A stretch of 12,014 bases of DNA from Deltaproteobacteria bacterium (GTDB taxonomy: Bacteria; Desulfobacterota; SM23-61). The position numbers and the translations under genes were made by a program. The DNA is taken from contig JAPLIW010000808.1 in NCBI GenBank assembly GCA_026388915.1, positions 1 to 12,014 on the forward strand, written 5' to 3'. Shown in pieces: positions 1-5,347 of the stretch; position 1 is the stretch's first letter; the number at the start of each line of letters is the position of its first letter. The notes beneath the pieces are model-generated. The model was given only the letters and a program-made list of their open reading frames with translations. It had not been told where the DNA came from and made no database searches.

Positions 1-35
1 TTGGGTCTTCTGCAAATCGAGTGGGTAAATTTTGA
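1..35 (+). repeat. Left terminal inverted repeat of the ISL3 element
   Basis: Positions 1-35 are the exact reverse complement of 1617-1651; the next base pair (36 against 1616) does not match. The outermost TT may belong to the target duplication, which would leave 33 bp of true repeat. This end lies beyond the 3' end of the transposase gene. Confidence 0.95.
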
Positions 36-43
36 TGAAAAAT

Positions 44-166
44 GGGAGTTATCCATAGGGAGGTAGAGAAGCGGAGAGATTTTAGCCGACCCCAAAATGA
101 GGTCGGCGGCCCCGCCTTGCGGGGCAAAATCTCGTAGCGGAACGTACCTCCCTGTGGATAACTCCC
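44..166. other. Branched self-complementary structure in the IS 3' non-coding region
   Basis: The outer arms 44-65 and 145-166 pair over 22 positions with a single non-Watson-Crick position (T56/G154, a wobble in plus-strand RNA). Inside them, GAGATTTT (76-83) pairs with AAAATCTC (126-133). Inside that are two side-by-side hairpins: GCCGACC (85-91) with GGTCGGC (101-107), and GCCCCGC (109-115) with GCGGGGC (119-125) closed by a 3-base loop. The outline is a closed multi-branch fold, more like a structured RNA or cruciform than a simple terminator. It lies downstream of the transposase stop on the coding strand. Its role is unknown. Confidence 0.7.
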
Positions 167-217
167 CACCTTTAACTCATGACGGTATCATTCAAGCCAT
201 ACCTCTTTTGGAAACCC

Positions 218-287
218 GGGAGTTACCCACAGCCCCGGCGCTCACCCGCCCATTTGGGGCGTCGCGCCGGGGCTATGGATAACTCCC
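218..287. other. Long imperfect hairpin after the transposase stop
   Basis: Arms 218-241 and 264-287 pair over 24 positions. Of these 22 are Watson-Crick and two (226/279 and 230/275) are C-A on the plus strand, which become G-U wobbles in a minus-strand transcript. That strand carries the transposase, so an RNA form would be fully paired. The loop contains a further short GC pairing (247-251 with 257-261). The outer part of each arm repeats the GGGAGTTA(T/C)CCA motif of the 44-166 structure. No T-run follows on the minus strand, so a classical terminator is unlikely. Confidence 0.65.
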
Positions 288-316
288 TCCCAGCGAGAGG
301 AGGGGGGAACCCGTCC

Positions 317-1536
317 TTAGATCGCTGGCAACATGCAGGTTAAAACCTTCAGACGAAGGTACTCTTCGTCTCGTAACCCATAGGCGCGGCGCTGGATGAC
401 TCGGATCTTGTTATTCAATCCCTCGACGAAGCCCAGGGAGACCTTGTCTTCCAACTGGATAAATGCGGCAATACCGCCCCAATGGGTCTCAATCATCTCG
501 GCAAACTCTTCATACGGCTTAAGCCGCTGCCACTTTAGGGAGGCACGCCAGTTCGCAAAGAACTTCCTGGCCCAGCCCTCTTGCTGGTACTCCCAAAGCT
601 GGCTAAAGGACTCCTTCAGGAGGTAGGCCGTGTTTAATCGCTGGTTGGCTTTCAAAAGGATCCTTAAAGCCTTTCGCCCTTCCGTACTCAGGTTCTTTTT
701 CCGGGAAAGCAGCGTATATTTCTGCCCCTTGATGAATTGCCGATCCCTACCAGATAGCCGGGCATATTCGCTCTTGCGGACTGTATCCAAGGCCTCATTC
801 AGATGACGCATCACATGAAACTTGTCAAACAGAATCGCCGCCTGGGGGGCATGCTTTTGGGTCGAGTTTCGAAAGGGCTTCCACATGTCCATGACCGCCA
901 ATCGGATTCTCTTGCTCTTCTTCGGCCCCAAGCCCGTAAAGAAGAGGGCCAAACTCGCCTCCGAACGGTCTTGGCCCCCAAACCAAATCGGCCGCTTCCT
1001 CTCCAAGTCGCTGACCACAATGCGGTAATCGTGGCCTTTCCGAATCGAAATCTCGTCGAGGCCTATCACCTTCGGCCCAGGGGTCCCCACGCGACGTACC
1101 TGTTCCTGCAGGTACTGCATCTCCAAGCCCTTGACCGTTCTCCAATCCAGATGCAGTTCTTCGGCTACGTCCCGAATACTCGAATCTCGGCAACGACGGC
1201 CGACGTAAAAAGCAAACCGTTTGGTACAGAAAGGATAATCGGCCAGCCAATCCAGCTTCTCCTGCTTCACCCTCCGGCACCTTCGACACTCGACCCGGCG
1301 AATCTCCACCTCCAGATAAATCCGTACCTCTCCACAGGGCAGGTCGCGAACCCTGCGGATTTTCCGGTCGTAGTAGGTATAATGGACACGGCCACAGGCG
1401 CCACACACAGTTTTTTTCCCCTACGGATGAGAACCATGATCCGAGATCGGGGATCCCCGAAGAGGCCGGACAAAGCGTGCTCGGGAGAGAAGCCAGGAAA
1501 GCGATACAGGTCCCAGAGTCGTTTATATTTTGGCAT
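317..1536 (-). CDS. ISL3-family transposase, two frames joined at a -1 slip site
   Basis: DDE-type DNA transposase. The first frame starts at ATG 1536 (MPKYKRLWDLYRFPGF...) and the remainder is in the -1 frame, open to the TAA at 317-319. Joining them at the A run (1411-1417) gives about 406 residues, the usual size for the family. Just after the join comes the zinc-binding cysteine region (CGAC about 45-48, CRRC about 84-87). Next is an HTH-like stretch, then the catalytic core with Asp about 161 (GLDEIS), Asp about 217 (AVMDMW) and Glu about 372 (FVEGLNNKIR). A product starting only at GTG 1408 would lack the N-terminus. The frame change could be programmed frameshifting, transcript slippage, or a one-base deletion from eight A to seven. 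The catalytic half is intact, so the element may still be active. Confidence 0.9.
1411..1417 (-). promoter_or_regulatory. A_AAA_AAA slippery heptamer joining transposase frames
   Basis: In the frame of ATG 1536 the minus strand reads AGG GGA AAA AAA CTG. Slipping back one base on the two AAA codons continues as ACT GTG TGT GGC, the frame of the zinc-finger and catalytic parts. The -1 frame has a TAG two codons upstream of the A run (1421-1423), so the switch must happen in this short window. The heptamer fits the X_XXY_YYZ rule. ISL3 elements are normally described with a single open frame, so a plain indel is the main alternative. Confidence 0.6.
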
Positions 1537-1616
1537 GAAAAATTCATAGCACTATTCTTAGACCCTTTACAAGTCAAAATGACCGCATAAATAAAGGGCT
1601 ATTTGATGTTTTTGGG

Positions 1617-1651
1617 TCAAAATTTACCCACTCGATTTGCAGAAGACCCAA
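1617..1651 (-). repeat. Right terminal inverted repeat of the ISL3 element
   Basis: Perfect 35-bp match to the left end in inverted orientation. It lies on the 5' side of the transposase, about 80 bp from its start codon, so the promoter must sit in or just inside this repeat. On the minus strand a TTGACC at the inner edge of the repeat is a possible -35 box, but no convincing -10 box follows. Confidence 0.95.
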
Positions 1652-1682
1652 ACTTTTTAAAGGTGGAAGGATTATTTAAGCG

Positions 1683-2426
1683 ATGGGAATAAATATGACA
1701 TACCTCTATGCGGTTCTGGGTTGGGTAGTTTGGTGCACTCTCCACAGTGCCCTGATCTCCATTCCCGTGACGGAGTATATGGAAAGAAAGTTGGGGGACG
1801 GCTTCCGGTTCTATCGCCTTTTCTACAATATTTTCTCCCTGGCAACTCTTATTCCTCTTCTCTTCTATACCGCCTCCATGCGGCAGGAGCCGGTTTTCCG
1901 ATGGGAAGGCCCTTTAGGAATCATTCCTTACATCCTACTGGCGACAGGTATCGGTCTGTTCATCATCGGCGGCAGGAATTACAGCCTATTCCAGCTTCTG
2001 GGGATCGCCCAGATCAAAAGAGGAGGAACCAACCGTTCTCTGTCCGAATATGGCAAATTTGTTGTTTCGGGCATTCATAGGATGATCCGTCATCCCTGGT
2101 ACCTGGGGGGAATGATGATCGTTTGGGCCAGGGACTTGAGCCTTTCAACGATCCTGACCAATCTGGTCATCAGTTCTTACCTCGTCATCGGGGCTATCCT
2201 GGAAGAGCGGAAGCTGGTGGGCGAAATCGGCGAACCCTACCGGGAATACCAAAGGAATGTTTCTATGTTATTTCCCTACAAGTGGCTGAAGGCCAAGTGT
2301 ACCGGCAAGCCCCAGGACCAGGGAAGTTTCAATAAGGAGACTACGAATCACCGACCCCTAAGCAACGCCATCCTCCCGGACGTTACTTCAGGACTCGTAC
2401 CGGTTTGCCGTCGAGAAAGGCGATGA
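1683..2426 (+). CDS. Membrane methyltransferase, ICMT/PEMT (NnrU-like) family
   Basis: Integral membrane protein of 247 residues with about five hydrophobic helices (roughly 6-26, 47-64, 78-97, 140-150 extended, 153-173). The SAM-binding signature of isoprenylcysteine carboxylmethyltransferase-like and phospholipid methyltransferase-like proteins is present: RHPWYLGG (136-143) followed by EERKL (174-178) and GEPYREYQ. The substrate cannot be told from sequence; small thiols, lipids or isoprenoid groups are all known in the superfamily. A purine-rich stretch (1661-1670) precedes ATG 1683; ATG 1695 (MTYLY) is an alternative start. The IS ends about 30 bp upstream, so the native promoter is probably displaced. 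The tail after the PYKWL at about residue 202 looks unconserved and overlaps the 3' end of the convergent dehydrogenase gene by 44 bp. Confidence 0.82.
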   Translation: MGINMTYLYAVLGWVVWCTLHSALISIPVTEYMERKLGDGFRFYRLFYNIFSLATLIPLLFYTASMRQEPVFRWEGPLGIIPYILLATGIGLFIIGGRNYSLFQLLGIAQIKRGGTNRSLSEYGKFVVSGIHRMIRHPWYLGGMMIVWARDLSLSTILTNLVISSYLVIGAILEERKLVGEIGEPYREYQRNVSMLFPYKWLKAKCTGKPQDQGSFNKETTNHRPLSNAILPDVTSGLVPVCRRERR

Positions 2427-3330
2427 TATCCTCGACGGCATCCCGATACATTTTGGCAAGGTTTTCCGCAGATACGTAACCGATGTGCGGGGTCAGCAAA
2501 ACGTTGTCGAGCTTGCGAATTGCGTGGTCCGCAGGCAGGGGCTCCACGCCATACACGTCAATGGCGGCCCCGGCGATCCTCTTCTCCTGCAGCACCTTGA
2601 GCAGCGCTGCTTCGTCGACAATCTCGCCGCGCGAAGTGTTTACGAGATAAGCGATCGATTTCATCATATTCAATTCTCGCGCGCCCACAATGCCGCGCGT
2701 GCGACCGCTCAGGATGAGGTGGATCGAAAGAACGTCGGACTGGCGAAACAATTCGTCCTTTTCAACCCGCCGGGCGCGGCATTCAGCCGCCCGCTGTTCC
2801 GTCAGATTCTGACTCCAGGCGATGACCTTCATATGGAAGGCGTTGCCAACGGCCGCTACCGCGCTTCCAACCCTACCCAGTCCCAGCAGGCCGAGCGTTT
2901 TCCCGGCAAGGTCGTAGCCCGGACGTGTCTGCCATCCTCCCTGTCGCATGGAGCCGAACTGCCCATGAATGTCGCGCATGAGGGCAATCATCATCCCGAC
3001 AGCGAGCTCGGAGGTTGGGTTGCCTACGCCGCCCGTGCCGCAGACCATCACACCCTGTGATTGCGCCGCTTCCATATCGAAGGAGAGATTTCTCATCCCG
3101 GTCGTGATCAGAAGCTTTAGTTTCGGAAGACGGCGGATCAGGGTGGCAGGGAAGGGTGTCCGTTCGCGCATCCCGACGATGATCTCGAAATCGGCCAGTT
3201 TCTTCGCGGCCTTTTCCTCGCCGCCCAGAGGCTCGGTGAACACCTGGATGTCGGCGCGCCCCGCCAGTTGGCCCCAATCCGCCAGATGGCGTGCTGCATC
3301 GAAGTAATCGTCCAGAATAGCAATGCGCAT
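2383..3330 (-). CDS. D-2-hydroxyacid dehydrogenase (NAD-dependent)
   Basis: Complete 315-residue member of the D-isomer-specific 2-hydroxyacid dehydrogenase family (phosphoglycerate/glyoxylate reductase type), which interconverts 2-oxoacids and D-2-hydroxyacids with NAD(P)H. The Rossmann motif GLGRVG (150-155) is present. So is the catalytic trio: Arg234 (NTSRGEIVDE), Glu263 (GVEPLP) and His282 (TPHIGY). There is no C-terminal ACT domain, so it is not a classical long SerA. A good ribosome site (GGGAGGGG) precedes ATG 3330. It lies on the same strand as the monooxygenase-like gene but is separated from it by 323 bp. The gene is visibly richer in G+C than its flanks, which suggests recent transfer. 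Substrate unknown. Confidence 0.9.
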   Translation of the reverse strand: MRIAILDDYFDAARHLADWGQLAGRADIQVFTEPLGGEEKAAKKLADFEIIVGMRERTPFPATLIRRLPKLKLLITTGMRNLSFDMEAAQSQGVMVCGTGGVGNPTSELAVGMMIALMRDIHGQFGSMRQGGWQTRPGYDLAGKTLGLLGLGRVGSAVAAVGNAFHMKVIAWSQNLTEQRAAECRARRVEKDELFRQSDVLSIHLILSGRTRGIVGARELNMMKSIAYLVNTSRGEIVDEAALLKVLQEKRIAGAAIDVYGVEPLPADHAIRKLDNVLLTPHIGYVSAENLAKMYRDAVEDIIAFLDGKPVRVLK

Positions 3331-3653
3331 CGATGCCCCTCCCGTCTTCTTTCCAACCTCAAGACTCCAGCCGGTCTCCCATAGCGATTACAGCTTCTAT
3401 CCATGGAAAACTACGCAGCTATCAGGATACCAACTCGCTTTGAATTGGGTTTAATATATGCTGGTCGCCAGAACGCATCTTCTGGGCTACTCTCACCCTT
3501 CCATTTCTTGAAGATTACCCAAAGAGGGGGCGTCCGTGCAGAAATTGTCCGAGAATCTCCCAGCGAGATTTTTTTAAAAAGCACTCTTCAGCCCCGCCGA
3601 CGTCACTAAAGACTTCTGGGGGACCGCCCGCCGCCTCGGCAAGAATCAGCTAT
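3331..3653. other. Intergenic stretch between two minus-strand genes
   Basis: No convincing gene. An open frame at 3403-3609 on the plus strand has no ribosome site and no recognisable motif. The right part (about 3575-3650) is GC-rich and open in more than one frame, so it may be worn coding sequence, but nothing is identifiable. The dehydrogenase promoter should lie here; no clear boxes were found. Confidence 0.4.
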
Positions 3654-3965
3654 CTACCGCCACTCAGCATTCGTCGGGTGAAAATTCGTCGTTGCGTGCC
3701 GCACGGCCTCGCGGTCCAGGCCGTGCTTCACGAATTTCGCCCACTCGGCGAAGTGCGGCATCTCCCGGTGGGCCAGCCGCGCGGCCTCGTCCTTGTAAAC
3801 CTCGTAGAAGTGAAACTTCAGCGGGTCATCGTTGTCCCGCAGCACGTCGAAGCGCATGCATCCCGGCTCATCCGCCTCCGAGTGCACGGCATCGTGCTTT
3901 ATGATTTTCAGAAACTCTTCGAGTGCCGACGGCTTGATGTGAACTTCAATCAGCATGCAGATCAT
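3654..3965 (-). CDS. ABM-fold (antibiotic biosynthesis monooxygenase-like) protein
   Basis: Small protein of 103 residues with the hallmarks of the ABM dimeric alpha/beta-barrel fold shared by YgiN-type quinol monooxygenases and LsrG-type isomerases. An N-terminal strand MLIEVHIKP is followed by EEFLKIIKHDAVHSEADEPGC, the core FDVLRDNDDPLKFHFYEVYKD, and the helix with HREMPHFAEW. These enzymes act on quinones or reactive carbonyl compounds without a metal or flavin. The ribosome site AGGGAGGGG stands about six bases before ATG 3965; the ATG at 3956 is an alternative. It lies on the same strand as the upstream winged-helix regulator and the downstream dehydrogenase, so one regulated unit is possible. 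Which ABM subtype it is cannot be settled here. Confidence 0.8.
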   Translation of the reverse strand: MICMLIEVHIKPSALEEFLKIIKHDAVHSEADEPGCMRFDVLRDNDDPLKFHFYEVYKDEAARLAHREMPHFAEWAKFVKHGLDREAVRHATTNFHPTNAEWR

Positions 3966-4059
3966 GGTAACCCCTCCCTTGATGGTGGTCTGATTGGCCC
4001 TGCGGTCTAACCGCTAAAACGATATTGGCGATGGTGCGCGCGGTCGGCTCGGCCAGCAA

Positions 4060-4083
4060 ATCCGCGCTTTGGTCAGCGCGGAT
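4060..4083. other. 9-bp stem hairpin between regulator and ABM gene
   Basis: ATCCGCGCT (4060-4068) pairs perfectly with AGCGCGGAT (4075-4083) around a 6-base loop. There is no T-run on either side, so it is not a standard terminator. It sits where base composition changes from AT-rich (regulator side) to GC-rich (ABM side) and could attenuate read-through or mark an insertion junction. A smaller hairpin, GCGGT-cta-ACCGC, follows at 4002-4014. Confidence 0.45.
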
Positions 4084-4120
4084 CTTGAAGTACGGCGTCC
4101 TGCATTGAATAATTTGATTC

Positions 4121-4414
4121 TCACAGTGCATAGTCATAGATCTCTTTTAAGGGATTGAACCATGGGGAACTCGGATCAATCTGATAATAAACTTTCGCTT
4201 TTGTCTCTCGCTTCTTTAGAATCCCCAAATGGAGAAGGTTCTTCAGCTCTCTCTGCACCGCCTGAAGGGAAAGACCGGTTTCATACACAATTTCTCGCTG
4301 ATAAAATGCCTGCTGAGGATGGTTTATCAGCAGGCCAAGGATCCGCGGTCTCGACGTGGATCCGAATAGTCGGACCAACATTTCTTCGGTTTCATCTCTT
4401 TTCTTCCTGCCCAT
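4121..4414 (-). CDS. Winged helix-turn-helix transcriptional regulator
   Basis: DNA-binding protein of 97 residues. After a charged N-terminus comes the typical start of small ArsR/MarR-like winged-helix proteins (LFGSTSRPRILGLLINHP). The recognition region REIVYETGLSLQAVQRELKN follows, then the wing LGILKKRETKAKVYYQID. There are no cysteine pairs for metal binding. It is probably an autoregulator: two palindromes with arms TGACTGAA/TTCAGTCA lie upstream, one overlapping the promoter. The start is uncertain. ATG 4414 lies only nine bases after the -10 box and has no spaced ribosome site, so it would be read from a nearly leaderless mRNA; ATG 4381 (MLVRLFGS) is the alternative. The ABM gene is next on the same strand and may be a target. 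Confidence 0.8.
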   Translation of the reverse strand: MGRKKRDETEEMLVRLFGSTSRPRILGLLINHPQQAFYQREIVYETGLSLQAVQRELKNLLHLGILKKRETKAKVYYQIDPSSPWFNPLKEIYDYAL

Positions 4415-4422
4415 CCCTTCGA

Positions 4423-4451
4423 AGTATAAACTGACTGAATTTTTCAGTCAA
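4423..4451 (-). promoter_or_regulatory. Sigma70-type promoter of the winged-helix regulator
   Basis: On the minus strand, -35 TTGACT (4451-4446) and -10 TATACT (4428-4423) are separated by exactly 17 bases, each box one base from consensus. Transcription should begin near 4416, two or three bases before ATG 4414. The 4432-4450 palindrome covers the -35 box and most of the spacer, so a bound regulator would block polymerase. Confidence 0.75.
4432..4450. promoter_or_regulatory. Palindromic operator O1 over the promoter
   Basis: Perfect 8-bp arms TGACTGAA (4432-4439) and TTCAGTCA (4443-4450) around TTT. It overlaps the -35 box and spacer of the regulator promoter. Size and symmetry suit a dimeric winged-helix protein. 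Confidence 0.7.
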
Positions 4452-4495
4452 GGACCTTTGGGCCGATAGAATGATTCCCTGTACATATTGGAATT

Positions 4496-4514
4496 TGACT
4501 GGAAAATTCAGTCA
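4496..4514. promoter_or_regulatory. Palindromic operator O2, upstream copy
   Basis: Second copy of the same 19-bp palindrome: TGACTGGA (4496-4503), AAA, TTCAGTCA (4507-4514), with one arm mismatch. Its centre is 64 bp from that of O1, close to six DNA turns, so both sites face the same side of the helix and could be bridged. Confidence 0.65.
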
Positions 4515-4556
4515 GGGGAGGAAGGCCAAAAAGAATTGGTAAGTGTCCGGGAGGCT

Positions 4557-4724
4557 TCATGCCCAGGCAAGGACACGGGTGCCCGTTTCCTTGGTTAGGT
4601 TCCCTAAGCGAGTGACAAATTCTTTCCCGTCCCGATTATCTCGAAAGATCGATTTCCCTTCGATCCCTCGAATCATCACGTGGTGCAGGGTTCCAGGAGC
4701 GTCTAACCGGGCTTGGCGAGGCAT
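4557..4724 (-). pseudogene. REP-associated tyrosine transposase (RAYT/TnpA_REP), N-terminal stub
   Basis: From ATG 4724 the minus strand encodes 55 residues beginning MPRQARLDAPGTLHHVMIRG, then a segment IEGKSIFRDNRDGKEFVTRLG and TGTRVLAWA before TGA at 4557-4559. This is the well-known start of RAYT proteins, in which the next residues should be the MPNHxH metal/HUH motif; here the frame ends just before it. The catalytic tyrosine and most of the usual protein (about 200 or more residues) are missing, so the stub cannot be active. Downstream of the stop lies GGTAAGTGTCCGG (4538-4550), resembling the conserved stem sequence found around such genes, and then operator O2. Confidence 0.82.
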
Positions 4725-4910
4725 GGCTTTCTTCTACAAAACACCGCCCAAATGAAAAGTGTAAATTTTCCACTCGTTTCCCATTTCATTCAATATTTGG
4801 AAAACATATCGCATCTATTTTTTATGCGCTGGACATGATGGATAGAGAGCAGCTTCATGCACTATGGAAAAATTCCACAAAATTAAAAAGGCAGGGCCAT
4901 TTCTGACAAG

Positions 4911-5098
4911 CCGATCGCTTAACGTGTTGAAGAAATTAGAAAAGGCCTTGAACCACAAAGGTTCCTGGCCTTTTCTTTTGAGAAAATATCTTTGAAAGCT
5001 GAGAGACAGGTGCTCTGGCCGATTAATCAGTGGTTATCAACAGTTCCCGGCATTTTCAATGCAAAGGTGAGTCTATTTTCAACACTTTAAGCGATCGG
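4911..5098. repeat. Small inverted-repeat-bounded segment
   Basis: CCGATCGCTTAACGTGTTGA (4911-4930) is matched at 19 of 20 positions by the reverse complement of 5079-5098. The arms enclose about 150 bp without a gene but with a strong hairpin. Direct copies of GCCATTTCTGAC flank the arms. A miniature element or decayed IS ends are possible; no family was recognised. Confidence 0.5.
4938..4976. terminator. Terminator-like hairpin
   Basis: AGAAAAGGCC (4938-4947) pairs perfectly with GGCCTTTTCT (4967-4976). Inside, AACC (4951-4954) pairs with GGTT (4960-4963). The right arm runs into TTTTCTTTT, so on the plus strand it looks like an intrinsic terminator. No protein gene lies upstream on that strand, so it may end a small RNA or be part of the inverted-repeat element around it. 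Confidence 0.5.
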
Positions 5099-5347
5099 GT
5101 CGCCATTTCTGACTCTATCTTTTCACTTTGAATTTCCCAGAATGCATATTCTCGGAATTTATTCTTCTTAACTCATGAGCACAGAGGGACTCGGCACACA
5201 TGACAGGATCTGTCGGCTAAAGTCTTTCCGCGCTGGCCTCTATTCGCCCGGATAGGCAAGGGAAAAAGGCATGGTGGATTCCGACTCTGCCGTTTAGTTA
5301 TGAAGTATATGTCCCAGGATTATTCACTTGCCTCCACCCGGGCAGGC

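Larger units (their letters stand above)
1..1651 (-). mobile_element. ISL3-family insertion sequence, complete
   Basis: The element is bounded by perfect 35-bp inverted repeats and carries one transposase gene on the minus strand. The ends carry the GGGTCTTC...AAAT signature usual for ISL3 elements. If the element proper begins at the GGG (3) and ends at the CCC (1649), the right flank is AAACTTTT (1650-1657). The two bases left of the GGG are TT, as an 8-bp target duplication AAACTTTT would require; ISL3 elements normally make 8-bp duplications. The rest of the left copy lies outside the window. The layout from left to right is left end, structured non-coding DNA (about 44-290), transposase (317-1536), short promoter region, right end. 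The window starting exactly at the repeat may reflect a contig edge. Confidence 0.93.
4725..5347. other. Gene-free interval with inverted repeats
   Basis: No supportable gene in about 620 bp. Contents noted separately are a 20-bp inverted repeat pair (4911-4930 and 5079-5098) and a terminator-like hairpin (4938-4976). In addition GCCATTTCTGAC occurs twice in direct orientation (4896-4907 and 5102-5113), each time just outside the inverted repeats. The plus-strand frame at 5300-5494 overlaps the 3' end of the MBL gene and is a shadow of it. Confidence 0.5.

Noticed and set aside
97..282. 61-codon plus-strand frame in the IS left region
   Set aside because: It coincides with the folded repeats, so its residues merely reflect inverted repeats; no ribosome site.
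44..287. CRISPR array or replication origin
   Set aside because: The repeats alternate in orientation and vary in spacing, so it is not CRISPR. The DnaA-like boxes lie inside a transposon with no AT-rich unwinding region or dnaA/dnaN neighbours, so a true origin is unlikely.
803..1549. Long plus-strand open frame (248 codons) across the transposase
   Set aside because: It lies antisense to a clear ISL3 transposase with catalytic residues; its product has no recognisable motif.
3403..3609. 68-codon plus-strand frame in the gap
   Set aside because: No ribosome site, no motif, and composition not distinct from non-coding sequence.
3946..4137. 63-codon minus-strand frame between regulator and ABM gene
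   Set aside because: It overlaps the end of one gene and the start of the other, crosses a composition break and a hairpin, and has no recognised family or good ribosome site. Translational coupling is conceivable but unsupported.
4481..4530. Rightward promoter at operator O2 (TTGACT at 4495)
   Set aside because: No acceptable -10 box at 16-18 bp, and no intact plus-strand gene follows.
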